A stretch of 64,000 nt of DNA. Source: Armatimonadota bacterium. Its GTDB lineage: Bacteria > Armatimonadota > Fimbriimonadia > Fimbriimonadales > Fimbriimonadaceae. This document shows, piece after piece, positions 1 to 7,850 of this stretch (its first letter is position 1; the number at the start of each line of letters is the position of its first letter). The stretch spans positions 124,001 through 188,000 of the forward strand of contig JADFMN010000004.1 of the NCBI GenBank assembly GCA_022563855.1, given 5' to 3'. The notes below the pieces were generated by a model that worked only from the letters and a program-made list of their open reading frames with translations, did not search any database and had not been told where the DNA came from. The position numbers and the translations under genes are program-made.

Positions 1-292
1 TCGGGTTGAGCGGCAGCGGCACGCCGTTCTCAGTCAGGATTACGCGAACTGGCAGCGTGAAGACGTCCTGCGGCAATCCGTGCTCTATCCTGAAGAGCCG
101 ACTGGCTTCGCTGAGCGTCGCGGTCCGACGGGCGTACTGTCGCACGGCCGCGTCGGCAAGGTCCATGATATCGGAGCGCGAGCGAGAACCGCCGACCTCG
201 ACATACAGGTCGCTTGCGCCCGCCAATCCGGCAATAAATGTAGCGGCGGCCGCCACGATGAGCGGCCGCGAGATGCTCCGAACCAAGTTCAC
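1..292 (-). CDS. Secreted protein of unknown function (3' part cut off)
   Basis: The window edge truncates this minus-strand frame. Reading from a GTG at 292 it gives MNLVRSISRPLIVAAAATF, then a small-residue stretch ending near AGAS, which looks like a signal peptide. A polar region with SRSRSDIMDLADAAVRQYA follows, then FTLPVRVILTENGVPLPL. An AGAGG-like ribosome site lies about 12 nt upstream of the GTG. It starts 15 bp after the stop of the lipoprotein at 308, so it is probably the last gene of the long minus-strand run. No family is recognised, and the plus-strand frame over the same bases has no coding character. Confidence 0.55.
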   Translation of the reverse strand, partial: MNLVRSISRPLIVAAAATFIAGLAGASDLYVEVGGSRSRSDIMDLADAAVRQYARRTATLSEASRLFRIEHGLPQDVFTLPVRVILTENGVPLPLNP

Positions 293-307
293 TAAAGTCA
301 GTTACCT

Positions 308-1621
308 CTATCCTAGGAAGGAGTCAATGGCCGTGATCGTTCGAGCTGACCAGTCACCGTTCACTCCCAGGACGAGGTAATAGTATGTCTTGCCGGGCAC
401 CAGGCCAGGGCCGTTGTAGACGTAAGAGGTGCCAAATGCGGGGTCGAGTTCGTTGCTCCAGAAGACGTCGACCCCTACGCCGGGGAACTCTTCGAACAGG
501 AAAACGATGTACTCTGAGGCCAGCGAGCCCGCTTGCCACCGGAACGTTAGGGGTCCGAACGATGGGGGGAGCAGCGTTAATGGAGCAAGCGTGTCTACCA
601 CGACCCTGTCACTCAGTTCGCTCTCCGATCCCGCGGCCGGATAGTCCGTTGCGATGGCTGTGACCGCATAAGAGTACGTCGAGGCTGTGCCGACGCTCAT
701 GTCGACGTAGTACCCGGCTAGCGGGTCGGCCAGAAAGTCGAGGAACGAAAGCGCTCCGAACGCCGAGTTCGCTCTGTAAATGCCGAAGCCAAGAAGGTCA
801 GGGCTCGTTGGATCATCCCAGAACACATCGACTTCGACAAGCGTCCCAACAGGAAGGTGTGCTTGACTGTTCTGCTCGCCGGTTGCCATCGCTTCTCGAC
901 GAGGATCTATCTGTGACTTGACGTACTCGATCGCGTCGACGCCAAAACCGCGGCCAGCCAGTCCGAAGCCGGGAGAGACCCAGGAAACCGCTTCGACCCC
1001 GGTCGGAGGCTCCATGAACGGTGAACCGGCGTTGCCCAGTACGAAGTTCAGCGTGCGCGACTCGCGCGCTGACAGCACGACGTCCTCTTGGTCGGAGCGG
1101 AACGTTCGAGCCGTTGCGCTGATCGTGTAGACGTAATCCGGCAGAAGGTTCGACAGTAAGTAAACGCCATCGGCATTCGTAAACGTTCTCGCGCTGCTAC
1201 CGGCGCCGTTGTAGGCGTACACCGAAACGTTCTCAAGGAGGAACCCCTCTCGATCCTTCACTACGCCGTGTACGTGTGCCGCTTCGCTAGCGACTCCGAC
1301 GATGATGTTGACGCTCTGCGTGACCTCGTTTTCAAAGTCGAGCGTCCAGTTGACTCCGAGGTACCTGACTCCGTTCTTAAAAATCTCCGCCTGGACGCGC
1401 ACCTCGCCTGCACGCACGTTCTCAAGGACATAGGCGCCTGTCGGCGAAGTGAACGTTAGCGCATCGTCCGTCCACACCTTCGCGTCGCGCACCGGGTTGT
1501 TGTCGATGTCTAGAACCGTGCCAGTAATCGACGACGTGAATGGTCCGCTAAAGCCGCCACAACCGCCGAGGCCGGCGCATATCACGCAAGCTAGAACAGG
1601 AATCCAAAGTGCTTTTCGCAT
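308..1621 (-). CDS. Lipoprotein with carboxypeptidase-regulatory-like and FnIII-like domains
   Basis: A 437-residue exported lipoprotein. The ATG at 1621 is preferred over a GTG 33 bp upstream because AGGTGA sits 7 nt before it and it begins directly with a signal peptide (MRKALWIPVLACVICAGLGGC, lipobox LGGC). Two carboxypeptidase-regulatory-like beta-sandwich repeats follow (about residues 30-95 and 120-195; cores GTVLDIDNNPVRDAKV and GVVKDREGFLLENVSVYAY, each ending in a G-Y-L/V-L turn). The C-terminal half has fibronectin-III-like text such as GFGIYRANSAFG and TYSYAVTAIATD. It likely sits at the membrane as a structural or binding protein. It is tightly downstream of the outer-membrane barrel gene (44 bp gap). 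No enzyme motif was seen. Confidence 0.75.
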   Translation of the reverse strand: MRKALWIPVLACVICAGLGGCGGFSGPFTSSITGTVLDIDNNPVRDAKVWTDDALTFTSPTGAYVLENVRAGEVRVQAEIFKNGVRYLGVNWTLDFENEVTQSVNIIVGVASEAAHVHGVVKDREGFLLENVSVYAYNGAGSSARTFTNADGVYLLSNLLPDYVYTISATARTFRSDQEDVVLSARESRTLNFVLGNAGSPFMEPPTGVEAVSWVSPGFGLAGRGFGVDAIEYVKSQIDPRREAMATGEQNSQAHLPVGTLVEVDVFWDDPTSPDLLGFGIYRANSAFGALSFLDFLADPLAGYYVDMSVGTASTYSYAVTAIATDYPAAGSESELSDRVVVDTLAPLTLLPPSFGPLTFRWQAGSLASEYIVFLFEEFPGVGVDVFWSNELDPAFGTSYVYNGPGLVPGKTYYYLVLGVNGDWSARTITAIDSFLG

Positions 1622-1665
1622 GGCTTTCACCTGGGACAAGATCAAACGCTTCACAAGCCTATCCG

Positions 1666-4281
1666 TTACGAGCGGTAAAAGTCGAACACGAGATCAATGT
1701 CGAATCCGCGCGAACTGTACGCCCCGGTAGATATGAACGGATCGCTGTTGCGGACGTTCCGAATCCGGTAAGCGAATTGAAGCGCCAGGCTCCTCCATAT
1801 TTGATACCGGTACGTGACCCCTACGTCAGACTCGATTTGCGCAAGATAACCAGTAGTATTACCGGCCCGAACGTTCACTGCCAACGAATGTCGTGACCCG
1901 AGTCGGTACCCGAGCGCGGCGTCAACGCTAGCCGAGTTTTGGCCGAACGTTCCGCTTCCGCCCGAGAGCATGAGCCCGTAAATCACCGAGTACGACCAAA
2001 GTTGGGACGGCGCTCCGTTGAATGCGACGTGTAAGGTCGTACTCGCAGAGCGAAGCGGCGAGTCGACGAACCGCGTCCGGCTGAAGTCGAGGTTTGCCGT
2101 AACGAAGTTCTGCCGGCCGAGATCGTATGAAACGTCGATCCCAGCCCCGATAGTCGAGGTGTTCGAGCTGTACGAGCCTTGCGATCTCTGCGTGTAGCCG
2201 TACGCGTTCAGAGCTAGCCTTGCGCTGGGAACGTACTGCGCGCGCAACCGGTACCTTTGAACTTCGCTTGCGCTGGTGAAGCTTGAACTACCGACGCCTC
2301 CGCTAAAGCCGTTGCCATTGAAGCCAGCTCCGTACCCGTTTGAGAAGCCGCTCAACGCCGCAATGCCGCCTGCGTTGCTGTCCTGAAAGTCGAAGTTGAT
2401 CCCCCACAGCAACTGGCCATCCTTGTTCCTCTGGTACTGAACGGTGGCTAAAATGTCGCGCCCTAGACCGTTAGACCCTTTCGACTTCACGCTGCTCAAT
2501 CCGGTGTTCATCGCGACGGTCCAGACCTCGCTTCTGTCGGCTCGACCGGCTTCATACGCAGTGCGAAGGTTGAGGCCGAAGATCTCTGCCGACTGCCTTC
2601 CGCCTTCGCCATCAGGGCCTGACGCGTTCTGCTGCTGCAGGCTGAGTACGGTGTCGAGTTTGCCGAACCGCTTGTTCGTGTTGAGGCTCCAACTATCGAC
2701 CGACGTTTCGCCCTGCAGGCTCCCTGAGCGACGCCGGTTGAATTCAAGGTTCCACGGGATGCCGTCGCCGCTCGGCTCGTACTTCGTGAATGCGCTGACG
2801 GTTGTGAACCTACTGCTGGTGAACGTCGCATTGCCGTTGCCATCGACCTGTCGAGACGAGATGCTGGAGTTGGTCTGTCCGAGGCCATACGTCCAACGCG
2901 AGTCAGGTCGCGCCGTGAGTCTCAGGTTGTGCGCCCTTTCGTTTCGTGCGAATCCTATAGATTCGATGCTGACGTAATCTTCTGGAATCTGCCGCGCGCC
3001 GGCAATCAGCTCGTACACCCCGAGCGTGTACCGGAGTTCGACGGATCGTGCAGTGCCCTGCGATGGGGTTGGGGTGTTGCTCAGCCGACCGGTTGCTTGG
3101 CTGTAAGTCAGCGCGCCGTCCCTCCCCCCGCTGCCGATCCCCCATCGCAAGTCCCAGCCGAAGGTCTCCCGGTCGCCGTCGACGGTCTTTGTCGGCTTTG
3201 GGGTGTACAGCACGTCGATCTCTCGCTCGGGAGCCATGAACCGCGTAAAGAAGAAGATGCTGGCATTGTCCGGATCAAAGAAGTAGTCGATCCCTTCGAT
3301 CTGCTGTATTCCGTCTACGGTGATGACAACGGGCTCCGTCGGCAACGGCTCGAACTGCAAGAAGTACGGCGTCGACGGCGGACCGAAGCCAAAGAACTTT
3401 TCGAGCCTCGTCGAGAGCCGACCTGTCGCGCCAGTGATTTGACGGATCGCCGTCACGCCAATCCTCAGATTGGCCAGCACCTCGTAGGTTCCGCCGACGC
3501 CTTGCACGGTGCCTTTCTGTCCCGAGAAGCCGAACACTTCGTACGTGGCGACGATGACGCTTGTCGGTGGAATGATCTTGCTTTGACCGGTTCTGCGATT
3601 GACGAACGTGATCGCCCCCCGTTCGTATTCAATCTCATAGTCGGTTCCCAGTACCTGCCGGACGCCGTCGACCTCGATGATCTCAGAGCCCCGGACGATT
3701 TGGGTGCTCTGCAAGAAGTACGGCCCTGCGGAGTTCGTGCCGCGGATCGTCACGGTCTTGGCGGCGCCGCGCACCTCGCTGCTCACTACCCGCATTTGGA
3801 GCCGCCCCGCCCCGTACCCGATCGTCACTCCCCGCAGTGACTTGTTGAACCGTGCGAATCGATTCGTGTTGAGCAGTCTCCCACGGACGTCGCCCAATTC
3901 GATCTCCCAAGGTCCTCGGTCGTAGTCAAGCGTGAACCGTTGCCCCTGCGGGTCGTAAAACCGGCTGTCCGTGATCGTAAAGTCGAAGTTCAGCGCTCCA
4001 AGCACCTGGAAACCGCTGATACGGATCGTCCCGTGGTCTGTGATCTTCTTATCGCCTTGACCGGAGTAATTGCCAAAATTGAACGCGTTGCGATCTCCTG
4101 TGACCTCGTGGTCGTGATACGACAGCCTGCGATTGCCGGATATTGTGATGCGATCGATGATCTCTCTCTGCACCCAGCGCGGCAATCCAAGGCCGCTCTG
4201 GCCCTGGACGTGTGCAGCAGCAAGCCCGAATGCAAGGGCCACGCAGATTCTAGGTGCCAACCGTGTGTACGAGAACCTCAA
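1666..4281 (-). CDS. Putative outer-membrane beta-barrel protein, 871 aa
   Basis: The start chosen is the TTG at 4281. It begins a clear signal peptide (MRFSYTRLAPRICVALAFGL...HVQGQ), has GGAAAG upstream and overlaps the csaB stop by 32 bp; the open frame further upstream is csaB antiframe noise. The N-terminal part contains two similar modules of the form PYFLQ...I.VDG..Q..G.DY (about residues 195-260 and 315-360), resembling repeat units of large cell-surface proteins. The last 450 residues alternate polar and hydrophobic residues in strand-length runs with many aromatics, and the protein ends in DIDLVFDFYRS. This supports an outer-membrane barrel. Substrate or partner is unknown. Adjacency to csaB suggests a role in the cell envelope. 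Confidence 0.65.
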   Translation of the reverse strand: MRFSYTRLAPRICVALAFGLAAAHVQGQSGLGLPRWVQREIIDRITISGNRRLSYHDHEVTGDRNAFNFGNYSGQGDKKITDHGTIRISGFQVLGALNFDFTITDSRFYDPQGQRFTLDYDRGPWEIELGDVRGRLLNTNRFARFNKSLRGVTIGYGAGRLQMRVVSSEVRGAAKTVTIRGTNSAGPYFLQSTQIVRGSEIIEVDGVRQVLGTDYEIEYERGAITFVNRRTGQSKIIPPTSVIVATYEVFGFSGQKGTVQGVGGTYEVLANLRIGVTAIRQITGATGRLSTRLEKFFGFGPPSTPYFLQFEPLPTEPVVITVDGIQQIEGIDYFFDPDNASIFFFTRFMAPEREIDVLYTPKPTKTVDGDRETFGWDLRWGIGSGGRDGALTYSQATGRLSNTPTPSQGTARSVELRYTLGVYELIAGARQIPEDYVSIESIGFARNERAHNLRLTARPDSRWTYGLGQTNSSISSRQVDGNGNATFTSSRFTTVSAFTKYEPSGDGIPWNLEFNRRRSGSLQGETSVDSWSLNTNKRFGKLDTVLSLQQQNASGPDGEGGRQSAEIFGLNLRTAYEAGRADRSEVWTVAMNTGLSSVKSKGSNGLGRDILATVQYQRNKDGQLLWGINFDFQDSNAGGIAALSGFSNGYGAGFNGNGFSGGVGSSSFTSASEVQRYRLRAQYVPSARLALNAYGYTQRSQGSYSSNTSTIGAGIDVSYDLGRQNFVTANLDFSRTRFVDSPLRSASTTLHVAFNGAPSQLWSYSVIYGLMLSGGSGTFGQNSASVDAALGYRLGSRHSLAVNVRAGNTTGYLAQIESDVGVTYRYQIWRSLALQFAYRIRNVRNSDPFISTGAYSSRGFDIDLVFDFYRS

Positions 4282-5326
4282 TGTTTCTTTCCGCCTGCTG
4301 TGCGAGCGATTCGGCGCTCTTCCGCACTGACTCCGCCCACTGCTCCTTGCTCTTGATGAAAGTCTGGAAGTCGCTGAACAGGGACTCGGCAGTCGCCTCC
4401 CTGACATTAGGAGGGGCTGGGAACCCCATGGCGTTCGAGAACACTTGAATCTTTGGGTCATACGAGACCATGAAGGCGGGAACGCCGACGGTAGCCGCCA
4501 GGACGCCGGCATGCAGCCTCATGCCTATGACAGCCTGCATTCGAGCGAGCCTTCGCTGGAGGTCCGCAGGGTGAGCAATTCCTTTGAGGTCCGGAACTTT
4601 GCCGCCGTGCAACTTGGCGATTTGATGAATCAGCGGCCGATCGAGTTCTCGATCCATCTCGATCATGACGGGCACGTACCTGTTTTCGCTCAGCAACTTG
4701 ATCAGCTTGGCGAACAGCCCGACGATCGCTCTATCGCGCATTTTCCGGACCGGGCGCACCGACACGCCGACCGCCTTCATGTCGCCAAACCCGAAGCTTG
4801 CTTTGCCTTTTTCACTCTCCGGCTGCTTCAACAAGAACGCCATGTCTGCCGACACTTGCGGGCTCGCTCTCACACCCAGCGATTTGAGCGTCGCGGCCGA
4901 GCCTTTGTCGCGAACGACGATCGCGTCCGCTGCCTCGAAGGCAGACGCCGCGAAACGCTTACCCAAGAACCGGTCCAAGGGCCCGACCCCCTGTCCGAGC
5001 AGGACGACTTTCTTGCCCGCCTTTTTCGCAGATCTAACGAGGTTTGAGTAGTACGCTACGCTACGAACGCTCGTGACGTCTTGAAAGATGCTCCCGCCCG
5101 GGAACACAAGAGCGTCGCACGATTCGATCGTCGCCTGTATCGCTTTGAAATCAAGGTGCCCTACGCCCGACAATCCGTAGCTTCCCGACAGCCTCTTGGG
5201 AGAGCCGCAGATGACCGAAAAGTCGTAGTTGTAGTCTGCAACGCTCCTTGTGAAGGCAAGCATGATCGCGTCGTCCCCAAGGTTTTCTCGACCAAAGTAA
5301 CCCGCCACGACTAGCCGCTTGCCCAT
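4250..5326 (-). CDS. csaB: Polysaccharide pyruvyl transferase CsaB
   Basis: A 358-residue member of the polysaccharide pyruvyl transferase family. CsaB adds ketal pyruvate from PEP to a cell-wall polymer; the pyruvylated polymer is the ligand for SLH domains. Supporting text: MGKRLVVAGYFGRENLGDDA at the N-terminus, PGGSIFQDVTS (about 75-85), LLGQGVGPL, ADMAFLL, and the C-terminal IGMRLHAGVLAATVGVPAF with SYDPK. ATG 5326 is used because the preceding DUF5693 gene ends 1 bp upstream and GGAGG lies in its last codons. A gene for an SLH-domain porin, the expected client, is in the same window at 49367. Confidence 0.92.
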   Translation of the reverse strand: MGKRLVVAGYFGRENLGDDAIMLAFTRSVADYNYDFSVICGSPKRLSGSYGLSGVGHLDFKAIQATIESCDALVFPGGSIFQDVTSVRSVAYYSNLVRSAKKAGKKVVLLGQGVGPLDRFLGKRFAASAFEAADAIVVRDKGSAATLKSLGVRASPQVSADMAFLLKQPESEKGKASFGFGDMKAVGVSVRPVRKMRDRAIVGLFAKLIKLLSENRYVPVMIEMDRELDRPLIHQIAKLHGGKVPDLKGIAHPADLQRRLARMQAVIGMRLHAGVLAATVGVPAFMVSYDPKIQVFSNAMGFPAPPNVREATAESLFSDFQTFIKSKEQWAESVRKSAESLAQQAERNIEVLVHTVGT

Positions 5327-5327
5327 A

Positions 5328-7139
5328 TCAGTTGGAGGCCTCCGACGGCGCGAACAACCTCCTGCCCAACAGCCACAAAAGCCATCCAATTATACCGCCG
5401 AGCAGGATTCCCAGAGCGAGCCGGGCCAGCCCGAGAGCGATCGGTGTGTGGAGGTGGCAGAGCGTGTTGATGAGGCTCGTTTGTGCGATCATCCCGATTA
5501 CGATCGCCGCTTCGCCCAAGCCGTTGCCGGCGACACGCGACCGGATCAAGGACAGTCCGATCAGTAGTGCAGGGTAGCCGAGGAAGACCTCTTTGGATCG
5601 GGGCCTTACGGAGAAAAGCTGATCAATCATCGAGCGCAGCTGGATCTCCACGGCAGAGACGGCTCCGGGGTTGTCGTTCCCCGATCGCACGAAAACGAGT
5701 ACGCCGATCGCAAGTGCTGCGACTGTTAGAAGCGCTGCACCCCAAGTGACGGGATTTGGCGCCAGCTTTCGCACGCCACCGCTGCGTATGATCATCATCC
5801 AGCCGACGATGGCGATCGGCGCAAACATCGCCAGCTTGACGCCGCGAAACGCATCGGCCCTGACCATGAAATCAACGCCGACGAGCGTGCTCGCCACGAC
5901 CAGGCCGCCGACCAGGCTCGCAAGGCACATGCCCAAGAACGCAACGATCGGGTGCAGGTCGCTCTTCCGGGCGAACAGCAGATACCCGCACACCGGGTAG
6001 GCAATGGCGGCGAGCAGTACGTAATACGCGCGCAGTTCGGGAATCACCGTGGCGCCAGCAAACGCGAGAACACCGATCCACGCAATCGTCCGCCCTCCGC
6101 GCACGGCAAGAACCTCAGATACCGTCCAAGCAATGGCCGGCGCTGCCAGGAGCGAGATTGCGACGATGAGCCACTGCGGAACCGCGGGGTCTTGGAACGG
6201 TCGCGGCTCTTTGACTTCGCCCCCGACGCTTCTGATTTCAGTTCGTATTGACGCGAGCGTTCGACCCATCTCCTCGACGGCGTTTGAGCTGGCCTGCGTC
6301 GTCGGGCGCAGCAGAAGCCACCGCACGTTTCGCTCTCGGAACGCCTTTTTCATCCGGTCGAGAAGAGCCCGAGACGAGAGCCGCTCGGATTCAAGTTGCT
6401 GGATGGAGTGGAGCCGAATCGTGCTCTGTGCCAACTCGGATCGCAGATACGAATCGCCGCCGAGTACGACGAACTCGGGCGACACATAGTCCATTCCCAG
6501 CTCCTCCAAGGTCTCCGCAGTCGTCTCGATCAGCACGCGCGAGCCGAGCGCCTGATTGCCGCCGATCAAGTATGCGTCGGCACCGAGCTCGCTCGACTGG
6601 GCCAGCGTATCTTCGATGTAATTTTCGTTTGCCCCAGGCACGTTTTCGTGGCGAGCGATGAGCACGAGCCTCGCGGATTTCACCTGCGCAGCGCGGGCGG
6701 GATTGAGTCCGATTGGCGTGTCGTACAACGTCGGCACGTCGCGATCAGAGCGAAAGATATTCGGCCTAAGTTCTTGCAGCGGCTCTCCGAACCTGCGCTC
6801 ATATGCGCTTCTGAGGCGGGCCGAGCTCGACAGTCGTTGAAGAATTATTCGGTTCCCTCCCTCCTCCGGGAGCAGGAAGAGCGAATTGTTCTCGACCAAC
6901 GTCTGCACAGTCTCCTCCGTCATCGCGACGCCCGTCAGGCCGCGCTCAGCCAGGTACTCCAGGGTCTCCTCGTAGCTCAGCCCGCTGGTCGATGCAAGCG
7001 ATTCGATGACGCTTGACTCCAGCATCAAGCCTACGGCCTTGTTGGAAGCCTCGGCCTTGTGGCGCAAACTGAGCGACCAGCCCGCAAGTAGCAAGCACAG
7101 CGCAGAGCAGACAGCGATCGCCTGGCGCGACTCAATCAT
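5328..7139 (-). CDS. DUF5693 family multi-pass membrane protein
   Basis: A 603-residue protein with one N-terminal membrane segment (about 7-25), an extracytoplasmic region of about 300 residues and roughly nine C-terminal membrane segments (about 325-595). The late motif RPRSKEVFLGYPAL and the NTLCHLHTP stretch before the last helices match what I know of the DUF5693 family, which is repeatedly found next to csaB. No catalytic function is established. Its start overlaps the rhomboid stop by 8 bp and its stop lies 1 bp before csaB, so the three are translationally coupled. A role in making, flipping or pyruvylating the wall polymer is an inference from context. Confidence 0.8.
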   Translation of the reverse strand: MIESRQAIAVCSALCLLLAGWSLSLRHKAEASNKAVGLMLESSVIESLASTSGLSYEETLEYLAERGLTGVAMTEETVQTLVENNSLFLLPEEGGNRIILQRLSSSARLRSAYERRFGEPLQELRPNIFRSDRDVPTLYDTPIGLNPARAAQVKSARLVLIARHENVPGANENYIEDTLAQSSELGADAYLIGGNQALGSRVLIETTAETLEELGMDYVSPEFVVLGGDSYLRSELAQSTIRLHSIQQLESERLSSRALLDRMKKAFRERNVRWLLLRPTTQASSNAVEEMGRTLASIRTEIRSVGGEVKEPRPFQDPAVPQWLIVAISLLAAPAIAWTVSEVLAVRGGRTIAWIGVLAFAGATVIPELRAYYVLLAAIAYPVCGYLLFARKSDLHPIVAFLGMCLASLVGGLVVASTLVGVDFMVRADAFRGVKLAMFAPIAIVGWMMIIRSGGVRKLAPNPVTWGAALLTVAALAIGVLVFVRSGNDNPGAVSAVEIQLRSMIDQLFSVRPRSKEVFLGYPALLIGLSLIRSRVAGNGLGEAAIVIGMIAQTSLINTLCHLHTPIALGLARLALGILLGGIIGWLLWLLGRRLFAPSEASN

Positions 7140-7827
7140 CCTCGTCCTCCTCCTTCAGCCATCGCCGCCACCGCCCGCCTTTCAGCACCTTCTCTCTGCC
7201 GCCCATCACCAATACCGTCACCATACCGGCCAAGAAGCCGCCAGCGTGAGCCCAATTGGCAACGCCCTGCTGAGGCAGCAAGACGTTGAATACGAACCAG
7301 AACCCTAGAAGGATCCACGCAGGCAGCCTGAACACCCAGAAGATGAACGGAGGAACGAACACTGAGATCTTGTTTCCCGGGAAGACCAGGAAGTACGTTC
7401 CGAGCACTCCGCCGATCGCTCCGGACGCCCCGAGCACTGCAACGTTCGACGACGGATCGACGAATATGTGCGCAGCGGAGGCGACGACCCCCCAGAACAG
7501 GTAGTAAAGCGCGAAACGGAATCCGCCGAGAGCGTTTTCGACGTTCTCCCCAAACGCGAACAGGTACAGCATGTTGCCGATCAGGTGCGTTAGCGAGCCG
7601 TGCAGGAACATGCTCGTGAACAGCTTGCCTAGCTCGATCGGGTCTCCCTGCCCGCTAACCGCGCGCATCACCTCCGCCGGGCGCATCGCAAGGTCTGCGA
7701 AAACGTAGCTGGAGCCACCGAGCGACCAAGCTCGATCCCACACGAAGATCAAGACGTTGAGCCCGATCAGTGTCCATGTGACGATGGGCTTGTCTCGCGA
7801 TTCCAGGTTGTCGCGGATCGGGATCAT
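7132..7827 (-). CDS. Rhomboid family intramembrane serine protease
   Basis: A 231-residue polytopic protein. The GASGAIGG motif places the catalytic serine at residue 135, and HAGGF places the histidine at 194. The loop HGSLTHLIGNM (76-86) is the conserved second-helix motif of rhomboids. About six membrane helices are visible, followed by a charged tail (KEEDEDD). Rhomboids cleave membrane proteins within the bilayer; the substrate cannot be read from sequence. The gene lies 23 bp after the repeat protein at 7851 and overlaps the DUF5693 gene by 8 bp. Confidence 0.93.
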   Translation of the reverse strand: MIPIRDNLESRDKPIVTWTLIGLNVLIFVWDRAWSLGGSSYVFADLAMRPAEVMRAVSGQGDPIELGKLFTSMFLHGSLTHLIGNMLYLFAFGENVENALGGFRFALYYLFWGVVASAAHIFVDPSSNVAVLGASGAIGGVLGTYFLVFPGNKISVFVPPFIFWVFRLPAWILLGFWFVFNVLLPQQGVANWAHAGGFLAGMVTVLVMGGREKVLKGGRWRRWLKEEDEDD

Positions 7828-7850
7828 CTACGCGGCTAATTCTGACACGG

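Noticed and set aside
1-380. Plus-strand frame from position 6
   Set aside because: The minus strand encodes a signal-peptide protein over the same bases in register with the neighbouring operon, and the plus frame overlaps the end of the lipoprotein gene.
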